Source of the DNA: Erythrocercus mccallii
Lineage: Eukaryota; Chordata; Aves; Passeriformes; Dicruridae
DNA: 64,000 bases
Assembly: GCA_013397435.1 (NCBI GenBank)
Contig: VZRG01000004.1
Span: forward strand, 671,415-735,414
Direction: 5' to 3'
Below are positions 56,171-63,332 of the stretch, one piece after another. Every line of letters begins with the position of its first letter. Within the stretch, counting starts at the first letter, position 1. The translations under genes were made by a program, and so were the position numbers. The notes under the pieces are model-generated. The model had not been told where the DNA came from and ran no database searches. It worked only from the letters and a program-made list of their open reading frames with translations.

Positions 56171-56949
56171 GTTCTGTCTTGGACCTGGTGGAGTTTTCAG
56201 CTTCTCTGATGAATAGGCACAATCCTTCCACTGCTTATTCCATCTGTGAAAAAAAATTGAAGACCTGAGAACAGTTAATGGGTACAAGCACACAAATTAG
56301 CCATTGCAGGAGAAGTTAGGCTGTGAATTTGCACGTTGTCAAAGAGTGAGATAAATGCAAGATAGATGTGAAGCAGCTGTGAACTGCAACTCTGGCTTAT
56401 CTCGTGGTAGTGACATCAGGAATGTGTATGGAGTTCACATTGCAGCAGCCCCTAATTGTAGTCCATCTCTGTTTGGAGCACTTGGCCTGGCATTCTGTAT
56501 TTTAATTTGGATTTTTGTTTAAGTAATGTTCCAAGTGTTTGAAAAAGCAAGTGGAAATCTATATTCCATTTTCTGGTGTTGTGTCTGCACTCCAGTGTTT
56601 CATTATATTTGCTAGCTCTCATATGAACACATCCTGCTTGAACTGAAATGTTAACTGGTACTTTGAAGGGCGCTTCTCTCTGTAGACTGAAATTGCAGGA
56701 GAATGAGGAAAACTGCCAGATGCTTTCATTGATTCCTGCTGAAAGCAGTGGTAATCTTGGGTTCTTGTATGGACATCAGTGGAGAATATGTCCTAGTGTC
56801 TGCAGGCTCTTGTGTACTTGCCCCAAAATTTCCTTATGGGGTGGGCAAAACTTTGCCCACCCTGTGCTCTGCATCCTGTCCCTTTTCTGTCCTGTGTGCT
56901 CGTTCCACTTCCTGCCTTTTTCCACCTGTGAAGGATGTTCATTTGTCCT

Positions 56950-57601
56950 TGTTATAAATGGACCGCCAATCAGATTAATAAACCAAAATAAATTTTATTA
57001 AATAACAAAACAATTTAGGAAAAAGACCATGATGCAAACCATTCGAGTGTCGGGTCTAGGAAACCGGCACTGGTGGATCAGAGAGCACACGTCTATCTGG
57101 GCAACCCCTCTCTGTCCACGTGTTGCCTTGCGGCAGTCCAGGCCTGTCTGAAAAGGCTTCCTGATCCTGCTGAAGCGGTGTCCATTGTTCTTAGTGAGCT
57201 GATACTGTCCCCCATCTCGGCTGAAAGGAGAGGCTGATGGCTTTGTTTTTGGTCTCTGGACTGGCTTTTTGTCCTGTTTTTGGGGTGTGCAGCTTGGTTG
57301 AAAAGAGTTCTCTGGGAGTGCTTTTTCATTGATTGGGGGCAGCTGGCCGATTGCCGGGTTCGCCGTTATCAGTCCCAATGATCTGGTGTGAATGGGCGCT
57401 GGCTGGCCACGACCATCAGTGGACTGGGCGAGCCGGTTCCTGGCTTTGCAAATGCAAAATGAGATCTCCCCCACCCTGGTTTCAAGGTACCTCCTTGAAA
57501 CTGCTGTTTGAGGCTTGCTTTATCAAAAGCAGCTTTTACTGTAATATTTTATATAACATAAAAACTCAAGCACGAATTAATTCCAACACCCATATATAAC
57601 A
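56950..57601 (-). mobile_element. 3' LTR of the endogenous retrovirus (652 bp)
   Basis: The ends are exact: on the + strand it starts TGTTATA (56950-56956) and finishes TATAACA (57595-57601), a perfect 7-bp terminal inverted repeat with the TG...CA retroviral signature. A polypurine tract abuts the U3 end. An AATAAA lies 45 bp from the U5 end. No coding role is proposed; the 158-codon open frame inside it (56998-57474, minus) has no recognisable domain and I regard it as chance. Confidence 0.93.
56994..56999 (-). terminator. AATAAA polyadenylation signal in the 3' LTR
   Basis: AATAAA on the minus strand within the LTR, about 45 bp before the TG...CA end. It would define the R/U5 region of proviral transcripts. 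Confidence 0.6.
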
Positions 57602-57616
57602 ATTCCCCCCTCTTCT
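57602..57616 (-). other. Polypurine tract (plus-strand primer site)
   Basis: On the minus strand AGAAGAGGGGGGAAT ends exactly at the TG of the 3' LTR. A G-run plus AAT immediately before the LTR is the standard retroviral polypurine tract, where RNase H leaves the primer for second-strand synthesis. It also fixes the LTR boundary independently of the inverted repeats. Confidence 0.92.
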
Positions 57617-57659
57617 AATTTTAACACATTAATTCGTGCAGTCAAATGTGAGAACCCTT

Positions 57660-58180
57660 TTAATAACCATCCCCTGCTTCATAAAGGAAGCTATTTTCTA
57701 GAGAGACATCCACTCTAGCTAATTTTGTTTCAAAGTCTGTGAGAGCCTTTATTGCTCGACTTTTTTCCATCCTTTCCCTCAGTTCCTCAATTTTGGGCTC
57801 CCGTCTGAGTTTATTCAGAATTATTTTGGTGAGCAATGCTCTTTGAATCATAGATTTCACCAAATGTATTAAGTAAGAAATTAATATAATTTCTGCTAGT
57901 GCACATAGCACAAAGAAGCATACCTTTCCCCACCAAGTATTAACAAACAATTTTACCCACCAAGACACATCCATCATAGAGTTCCATCTTTACACGAGCA
58001 CATGTATTATCTTTTTACTTTCAGTTGCCAGGCTCTTAATAGCTTCTCCATAATCATCTATTTTTTTACAACATTTTGATTTGTTGTATACCTTACACAC
58101 ACCTCCTTCCTCCTTTAATATATCATCCAAAACTATTCTGTTTTGATACACAAAAACCTTCATTTGTGAAAGTTGTTCTG
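57660..58180 (-). pseudogene. env: env, transmembrane subunit: C-terminal part (broken)
   Basis: Downstream of the inserted LTR the env frame resumes with L-A-E-Q-L-S-Q-M-K. It then has a Q-N-R-I-V-L-D segment in the position of the gammaretroviral immunosuppressive-type region, followed by a Cys cluster C-X7-C-C (58068-58097). Next comes a hydrophobic membrane span (about 57850-57930, core V-C-F-F-V-L-C-A-L-A-E-I-I-L-I) and a charged, helical cytoplasmic tail rich in E/K/R. The frame ends at a TAA directly upstream of the 3' untranslated stretch and PPT. One in-frame TAA (57990-57992) breaks it between the Cys cluster and the membrane span. The TM subunit normally drives membrane fusion; this one is interrupted and frame-broken. 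Confidence 0.85.
58068..58097 (-). other. C-X7-CC motif of Env TM
   Basis: Ten codons starting and ending in Cys (C-K-V-Y-N-K-S-K-C-C). Gamma- and alpha-type TM subunits usually carry C-X6-CC, which forms the disulphide loop and can pair with SU. Here the spacing reads one residue longer. Confidence 0.8.
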
Positions 58181-58184
58181 CTAG
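58181..58184. repeat. 4-bp target-site duplication, left copy (ctag)
   Basis: CTAG directly flanks the TG end of the nested LTR and is matched by 58885-58888. A 4-bp duplication is typical of gammaretroviral integrases. Confidence 0.93.
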
Positions 58185-58236
58185 TGTTATAAATGAAAAA
58201 TCACCAATCCGATTTTAGTAGAAAAATAAAAAAAGG

Positions 58237-58242
58237 TTTATT
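58237..58242 (-). terminator. AATAAA polyadenylation signal in the nested LTR
   Basis: AATAAA on the minus strand, 53 bp from the U5 terminus of the solo LTR and about 170 bp downstream of its TATA-like box. Confidence 0.65.
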
Positions 58243-58410
58243 TACAATATTTACAAATTTAGGAAAAGTTTTGGAAAAATGGATAAAATGAGCCAACGAC
58301 CTCGCAAACCTCGAGTCACTGGCCCGGGTGTCAGTGACTGGTGTCGTGTGACCTGCACCAAAATCGGCAGAGTCTCCATGTCCACGAATCCATGTGATTT
58401 GAGAGGGGGT

Positions 58411-58416
58411 CTTATA
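58411..58416 (-). promoter_or_regulatory. TATA-like box of the nested LTR
   Basis: TATAAG on the minus strand, followed by GC-rich sequence containing a short hairpin (GTCACTG...CAGTGAC near 58315-58340) in the presumptive R region. The position fits a U3 promoter. Confidence 0.5.
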
Positions 58417-58884
58417 CTGTTTTTCATAGCCTGAGGCTACGATGTACAATGAAGAGATGTGATTCTTCCGTCTCTGGTGCAGTCATCTCGCAGGGAGACA
58501 AAGAAACGGAGACATGGCCAGGGTGTTTCCTGAGTTGTCAAGTATCTGTCTTTGTGGGTTGATGGCTGTGCCTGGCCTTGGACAATACCCACGATGGTCC
58601 AGTCTCCTGTTGCAGCTGCAAGCCATCGTGGTATCTCTGGTCTATTGTCCTCGTCCCGGCGTATTCATTTGCATTAGAATGTTTTCTAAAGGACACTGAA
58701 ACTGGTTCTACAAACCTTGGCTGGCAACTTTTCCACGGAATGTACCTTTCCAGGGCTTCTCGAGTTAGAGGAAAAAGAAAACCTCTACGACTAACTACAT
58801 ATCTAACAACAGAACCAAACTATAATTCTAAATAATAACATAACTTTTCATAACACAAATTACATCACATGCTTATCTATAACA

Positions 58885-58888
58885 CTAG
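58885..58888. repeat. 4-bp target-site duplication, right copy (ctag)
   Basis: Second copy of CTAG, abutting the TATAACA end of the nested LTR. Confidence 0.93.
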
Positions 58889-59113
58889 TAATTCTACCAT
58901 TTCAAGATTGTGGTTCAATACCACTTCTACCACGGCTTGTAGTCTTATAAGTCTATTTAAGACATAAACAGGTGATCTATAACCCAAAATCTCATCCTGA
59001 GCCCATGAAATAGGATCATAGTATGTTATTATTCTTTCTGCAGGCCATTCCTCATCACTCCAGTTTTTGCCTGACAGCATTTTCTTTACTCTTTTCTTTC
59101 CCTTATTACACAA
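58885..59113 (-). pseudogene. env: env, end of SU and start of TM (heptad region), cut by LTR
   Basis: Frame upstream of the inserted LTR. It contains basic residues (K-K-R-V-K-K), then W-S-D-E-E-W and Y-D-P-I-S-W-A-Q-D, and runs into a leucine/valine heptad stretch (V-Y-V-L-N-R-L-I-R-L-Q-A-V-V-E-V-V) like the first helical region of TM. The frame stops within the LTR, two codons past the insertion point. I see no clear furin site (RxK/RR) or hydrophobic fusion peptide before the heptads, so the SU/TM junction seems deleted or degraded. The neighbouring upstream env segment is in a different frame. Confidence 0.75.
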
Positions 59114-59493
59114 CCTGTTTTCCTCTTCAGGAGGAATTCAAGGACTGGAAATCTCTCTGACTGCCCTTTTCTATCTCTTCCTTCTGGTTTAAAATCAACA
59201 ATTTTTCCCTTTTGGGCATAAGGTTGAATACCACTTTTGAAGTCGGGCCCTTCTTGCTTACTACTTCCACAGTCTGACCAGCAACCCTCATTACATGGAG
59301 TTATCCTAGGCTGGTTCCTTGAGACCCTGCCCACTGTCAAGGGTAAAAGAAGATACAGGAAGAGCAGGTTCCTCCATTGGTATATCCCGCTGCCTTCTCC
59401 GACGCCTACTGGGTTGTAGCCAGCAGCGCGGATATCCGTCTTCTTGGCAGCAGGTAAATACTTCTGGGTCTCTGTATCCTGTCCTGTCTGCAT
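59086..59493 (-). pseudogene. env: env N-terminal part: leader, signal-like span and short SU remnant
   Basis: From the ATG at 59493 the frame has a hydrophilic leader of about 40 residues. A hydrophobic signal-like segment follows (W-R-N-L-L-F-L-Y-L-L-L-P-L-T-V-G), then a Cys-containing ectodomain start (T-P-C-N-E-G-C-W-S-D-C-G). It ends after about 135 codons. A retroviral SU usually has several hundred residues, so most of SU is missing between here and the TM heptads, and the next part of env is in another frame. Its 5' part overlaps the Cys/Arg-rich reading frame in a different phase. The assignment to env rests on position plus the signal-like segment. Confidence 0.65.
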
Positions 59494-59533
59494 ACCGCCT
59501 CTTAAAGGCACCCCACCTTGCCGGTTTAATCAT
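59306..59533 (-). CDS. Arg-rich reading frame overlapping env leader (function unknown)
   Basis: A 75-codon frame with a true ATG at 59533. It has a basic N-terminal part (K-R-R-Y-A-D-R), a small Cys cluster (F-T-C-C-Q-E-D-G-Y-P-R-C-W) and a run R-R-R-R-R-Q-R, then an acidic/proline stretch and a stop. It is in the same frame as the Cys-rich reading frame at 59591-59863, separated by one TAG and 19 sense codons. It overlaps the env leader in another phase. Arg-rich runs of this kind occur in nuclear/RNA-binding retroviral regulators, but composition alone does not prove such a role. I do not recognise the protein. It may be the C-terminal half of one longer accessory protein, or a chance frame over an Arg-rich env leader. 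Confidence 0.4.
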   Translation of the reverse strand: MIKPARWGAFKRRYADRTGYRDPEVFTCCQEDGYPRCWLQPSRRRRRQRDIPMEEPALPVSSFTLDSGQGLKEPA

Positions 59534-59590
59534 GTCAACAATGCAGGGAGTCTTACTTAATTTCCAACATTCAATTTCAAGTGGCTCGGC

Positions 59591-59863
59591 CTATGAATTT
59601 AGTTTTCCCCTAACCCTGTTCCAATGAAAATGATAACACTTTCTCGAATGCCAACCAATTAGACCTAATTGGACAGAAAGATCCAAGAAACGGCCAGTCA
59701 GAGATTTTTCTTCTTCATAACACTTAGTACATAATCCCACAGGTCTAAATCCCCTTATACAATGTACCACCCAAATTTCTTGACAATACCCACACTTAAA
59801 TTTTATACATGGAAAACATGGACACTCAATATTGATACACCTTATTTTGTGTCCACTCGACAT
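59591..59863 (-). CDS. Cys-rich putative accessory reading frame between pol and env
   Basis: From the ATG at 59863 this frame gives 90 residues (it is open further upstream, to a TAA near 59952, so a spliced leader is possible). There are ten Cys: positions 9, 14, 16, 19, 24, 27, 35, 45 and 48, plus one near 70. They include three CxxC pairs (C-F-P-C, C-G-Y-C, C-T-K-C); the last two are spaced C-X2-C-X17-C-X2-C, as in a zinc-binding fold. The C-terminal third contains H/W-rich sequence (C-Y-H-F-H-W). It starts after the integrase stop and ends with TAG, beyond which the same frame continues to the Arg-rich segment. Simple gammaretroviruses have no gene here. I do not recognise the family and infer no specific function; it could be an accessory regulator or an unusual env leader. 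Confidence 0.45.
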   Translation of the reverse strand: MSSGHKIRCINIECPCFPCIKFKCGYCQEIWVVHCIRGFRPVGLCTKCYEEEKSLTGRFLDLSVQLGLIGWHSRKCYHFHWNRVRGKLNS

Positions 59864-59909
59864 GTAGGGTTCCTGTTGAGCCTTATCTTCAATTCTCCTG
59901 GAGATGAAG

Positions 59910-61060
59910 TCACTCTCCACCCTGGGTCCTTCTTCTGATGTTCCGCCTTTTTACTCAGGATGCATGTGTCCACCCTCTCTCTGCAGGACGGATTGCTGTA
60001 TCTGTTGTTAACAAAACAAGAAAAGGACCCTCCCAGTGTGAAGTTAAAGGAGTCTCTTTCCATGTTTTTATCAGTACTGTGGGCTGTATTTTGTGAATAG
60101 CAAAACCTAGGGGAACACTTTGAGCCATTAGTCTATGCTTCCTTAGTTCTTGCAGGTTCCTGTTTAGGGTTACCAGATAAGGTTGTACTTGTCAATCTTC
60201 CGTTCTGGGGTGCCCCACCAGCATCCCGTGTGTATAGAGCATACTATGTAACATTTCAAAAGGTGGCAGGCCTGTCTCTGAGTGAGGCATTGTCCTAATG
60301 TTCAAGAGAGCCAAAGGGAGGCATTTTATCCAGGACATTTTGGTTTCAATTAGTAATTTTGCTAATTGTGCTTTCAAGGTCTGATTCATTCTTTACACTT
60401 TACCTGAACTTTGGGGGTGCCAGGGAGTGTGGAATTCCCACCGAATTCCCAGGTCTTCTGCTAATGATTTAATAATTTTGGAGGTAAAACGCGTCCCTTG
60501 GTCTGAATCAATGTGGCTCACTATTTCATATCTAGGAATAATTTCACCCAATAATACCTTTGCCACTGTCTGTGCTGTGGCCTAGGCACTAGGAAAAGCC
60601 TCCACCCAGTTAGTTAATTGATCTACTATTACCAACACATATTTGTATCTCCCTACTTTTGGTAGTTCGGTAAAATCCACCTGTATTCTTTCAAAAGGCC
60701 TGTGAGCCAGAGGGTGTCCCCCTAAAGAGGCTTGTCTGGCTCTGGCCTTGTTAATTCTTTGACATACCATACACCCCCTCACCTCCTGTTTGGCCATCTC
60801 ATAAATTCCCTTGCACCCAAAGAATTTCAAGAACTGTTCTGCAAGGGCTTGTGTCCCCCAATGAGTTTGATGATATAACCGGTGTAATATTCTCCTTGCA
60901 GGCTCTTTAGATATTAGTTCTCTCCCATCTGGTAGCTTCCATTTCCCTTCTACCAACACCCCTCCAATTTTCTTGTACCCCTCGATCTCCTGATCAGATA
61001 AACATACAGAATAATCTTCGATTTCACTACCCTCAACTTCCAGGGTACCCACTACTAACA
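59910..61060 (-). pseudogene. pol: pol: integrase (broken by stops)
   Basis: Integrase joins viral DNA to the host genome. In order I see a zinc-binding N-terminal domain, H-R-L-Y-H (HX3H) ... C-M-V-C (CX2C). Next comes the catalytic core with the first Asp in I-Q-V-D-F-T (about 60675-60690) and the second in H-I-D-S-D-Q-G-T (about 60495-60520). The third position, after Q-S-S-G-K-V, is a TAA stop (60393-60395) where the catalytic Glu is expected. The C-terminal domain follows, with W-E-G-P-F-L-V-L-L. Further stops are TAG at 60582-60584, TGA at 60192-60194 and one TGA near 59952; the frame ends at TGA 59910-59912. Spacing is otherwise close to a full-length gamma-type integrase, so decay here is mainly by point mutation. 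Confidence 0.92.
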
Positions 61061-62055
61061 ATGAAGCCCTCTTTGCCTCCATGTCAACTAGGTTATTACC
61101 TCTGGTTCTAAATTGCATCCCCTTCTGGTGTCCCTTCACATGGACTATAGCTATGGCTTCCGGCTTTCTCACAGCCTCTAAAATTTGCTTTATTAATGCT
61201 TCGTGAATTAGACCTTTCCCTCAGGTACTCATTAGATCCCTTTCCTCCCAAATTTTCCCAAAAATATGTACTACACCAGAAGCATATTTAGAATCTGTGA
61301 AAATTGTCCCTTTCCTTCCCTCCCACCTTTTTAGGGCTTGCAGAACTGCATACAACTCACTAGCTTGAGCCGACCAACTGGCATTCAGGGGTCCAGTTTT
61401 GATTACTTTTCCTAATTTTCCATCAATCACAGCATATCCTGACCTCCTTTTCCCTTCCACAACCTGGGCTGAACCATCCACAAACCATTTTCCCCCTTCT
61501 TCCAGCTCTTCTTCCTCCAAATCCGGTTTTATCTTAGTTTGTAATTCCACAATCTCGATACAATTATGATTAGGCTTCTCCTGTACTTCCCTGAACAAAA
61601 ACTGAGCGGGGTTTACAGCTGAGGTGGTGCGGAGTTCCAACCCAGGGGCTTGGATCAAAATGACCTCATACTTTTAACAACCTAGCATCAGTAAGCCACT
61701 TTATCAGCTTTCTGTTGCAATATACTCCTCACATTATGAGGAGTATAAACAATTAAAGATGCTCCAAATGTTGTCTTCTTAGCTTCTTCAACCAGCAACA
61801 CTGCTGTCACCACTGCCTGAAGACATGTAGGCCACCCCCTGCTGACAGGATCCAACAGCTTGGATACACATCTTACAGGTTTCTTAGTCCCTGCCCGATC
61901 CTGAGTTATCACTCCATGTGCTGTATGATTACTCACATCTACAAACAACTGAAAAGGCCTCTTTACATCCGGCAAACTCAGCACTGGTGCTGCTATCAAC
62001 AACTCCTTTACTTCCTTCAGCTTTTCCTCATCTTGCTCAGTCCATGTTGTTTTAT
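61060..62055 (-). pseudogene. pol: pol: RT connection region and RNase H (broken)
   Basis: The first part (62002-61688) matches the RT connection (L-S-L-P-D-V-K-R-P-F-Q-L-F-V-D-V-S). A stop near 61688 separates it from the RNase H domain, which keeps its acidic active-site residues: F-V-D-G-S-A, A-S-E-L-Y-A-V-L-Q-A-L, and F-T-D-S-K-Y-A. Past a TGA at 61221-61223 it continues with V-K-G-H-Q-K-G and N-L-V-D-M-E-A. This domain degrades RNA in RNA:DNA hybrids during reverse transcription. Two stops and a frameshift near 62055 make it non-functional. Integrase follows directly. Confidence 0.9.
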
Positions 62056-62465
62056 TCTACTGTTAATTTCTCACACAAAAACTTTACCCTTTCACTGTAT
62101 CCTTCTATCCACTGTCTGCAATACCCTAAAAGTCCAAGTATCCTTCTGGAACAAATTCACTTCACCAATCCTCTAATGCCTGTTTGAACAGATTTGGTGA
62201 GTCCACACTTCTTGTGACAACAAGGTCTTTCAAGGCTACTGTTCTCGGTTGGTGTGGGGATCCTCACACAAAAAGGCAAAATAATCTTTACTTTCCTCTG
62301 CTAAAGGACAAGTCCAGAAAGCATCCTTTAAATCTGTCACACTATACCATCCATCCTCAAGGGATAATTCTATTTAACAAAGTATACGGACTTGCTACCA
62401 CTGGGAATTTTGGTCTTTGATTGTCTCACCAACAGCTCTCAAATCTTTGACCAGCCTGTGACTTT
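62055..62465 (-). pseudogene. pol: pol: reverse transcriptase remnant lacking the catalytic YxDD segment
   Basis: Recognisable pieces are the fingers motif L-V-K-D-L-R-A-V (about 62430-62460), then V-A-S-P-Y-T-L-L-N, the palm motif V-T-D-L-K-D-A-F-W-T-C-P-L with the first catalytic Asp (about 62300-62340), Y-F-A-F, and S-P-N-L-F-K-Q-A-L-E-D-W ending at 62165. Only about 17 nt later (62148) the sequence is already at L-G-L-L-G-Y-C-R-Q-W-I, which in gamma-type RTs lies well past the YxDD box. The intervening segment, which I estimate at 100 residues or more, is missing. There are also several frameshifts and stops. Confidence 0.87.
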
Positions 62466-62807
62466 TACTAGGTTTCTTTACTGCTAAACATGCACAGCTC
62501 CAAAATCACTTTTCCTATAAGTTTCAACTCACACCAGTCAATTTATACGAGCTTACTATTGTGGGCCTTTCACTAGAGGACTTATTCTTAATGCTATCAT
62601 AGGATTCCTACTCACCAGGTTATAATCAGCTTTTTCTACGAGCAACGTATTTCCTAAACAAATTTTATTTTCTAATCATCTTTGACAACTGATAATCTTC
62701 TGAAGGAATCCTCCTTCACTCCTATAACTATTGCTTTACCTTTTCTTTACTACACACCTTGATGGCACTTTCTAATTTCAGCCTTAGACAACAGACCCCT
62801 GACACTT
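62466..62807 (-). pseudogene. pol: Residual protease/RT N-terminal region, heavily eroded
   Basis: About 340 bp between the gag TAG and the first RT motif. A complete protease plus RT N-terminus should need roughly twice this. I find no D-T-G or D-S-G aspartic protease motif in any minus-strand frame. Short fragments with a plausible pol look appear (for example L-L-V-E-K-A-D-Y-N-L and S-P-L-V-K), broken by stops. The region is probably deleted internally and decayed. Confidence 0.55.
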
Positions 62808-63332
62808 CTAATCCTTCTGGGACACTTCCATATCCCTCTTTCTCCTTATGCAATCTCTCTTAATATGTCCTGGTTTGTTACAGTAAAAACAAGTGAGAGC
62901 CTCCTTTCCCCTGTCCGCAGCTCTCTCGAGAAGGAGCTGCAGTTTCTCTCGAGTGCCGCTTCCCCCAGCGCCTCCCCTTCTACTACCTGCCACCATCAAT
63001 GTTCTGGCTTTGTTTTTTCCTTCTTCACGTCTCATGTATATCTTCTGGGCCTCTCCCAAGAGCTCTCTTAATTCTTTCTCCTGCCAACCCTCCATTTTCT
63101 CTAATTTTCTCTTTATATCTATCCATGAACTTGCAACAAATTGGGCTTGAAGGATCACTTCCCCTGCTGGGGACTCGGGATCCGTTCCTAAATACACTTT
63201 TATCTCTTCTTGCAATCTCCTTAACCAATCCACAGGTGATTCATTTCTTCTCTGATACTTTCTCAGTACTCTACTGATATTTTTCTTCTTCAGCATCGCT
63301 CCTTGTCTTACCATGTCCTCCAAGTCAACCAT
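62808..63332 (-). pseudogene. gag: gag: capsid C-terminal domain and nucleocapsid (intact segment)
   Basis: An open stretch of 174 codons. The first part (S-P-V-D-W-L-R-R-L-Q-E-E-I ... A-Q-F-V-A-S-S-W-I-D-I-K-R-K-L-E-K) is like the C-terminal capsid domain of gammaretroviruses, with the typical charged tail (Y-M-R-R-E-E-G-K-N-K-A-R) following. The nucleocapsid is short and basic with a single CCHC zinc knuckle, C-F-Y-C-N-K-P-G-H-I-K-R-D-C (62850-62891). The frame ends at a TAG (62808-62810), matching the gammaretroviral pattern in which pol is reached by TAG read-through. Upstream the frame hits a TGA at about 63385, so Gag as a whole is broken. Confidence 0.9.

Larger units (their letters stand above)
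36243..56949 (+). other. CDK14 intron continuing, left of the endogenous retrovirus
   Basis: No exon was recognised here: the next expected CDK14 segment (the rest of the kinase N-lobe after PFTAIRE) was not seen up to the window edge. The intron is therefore at least 27.7 kb, unless an exon falls in the N gap. The stretch contains one CR1 fragment, a 34-bp tandem pair, the assembly gap, a 149-bp tandem duplication and a hairpin, all listed separately. Otherwise it is AT-rich sequence without recognisable genes. Confidence 0.6.
58185..58884 (-). mobile_element. Solo LTR nested inside env (700 bp)
   Basis: The + strand starts TGTTATA (58185-58191) and ends TATAACA (58878-58884), a perfect 7-bp inverted repeat flanked on both sides by CTAG. 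Removing it mentally brings the two halves of the env TM heptad region together in one frame, which confirms the insertion. On the minus strand it has a TATAAG box (58411-58416) and an AATAAA (58237-58242), so it lies in the same orientation as the host provirus. Its first bases (tgttataaatg) and the stretch acaaatttaggaaaa resemble the host's own LTR, but most of its length differs, so it comes from a related element, not the same one. It is probably the product of LTR-LTR recombination of a second provirus. Confidence 0.95.

Noticed and set aside
56998..57474. 158-codon open frame on the minus strand inside the 3' LTR
   Set aside because: It lies wholly within a well-defined LTR, has no recognisable domain, and its composition (K/R/Q/P-rich, no hydrophobic core pattern) looks like translated regulatory DNA.
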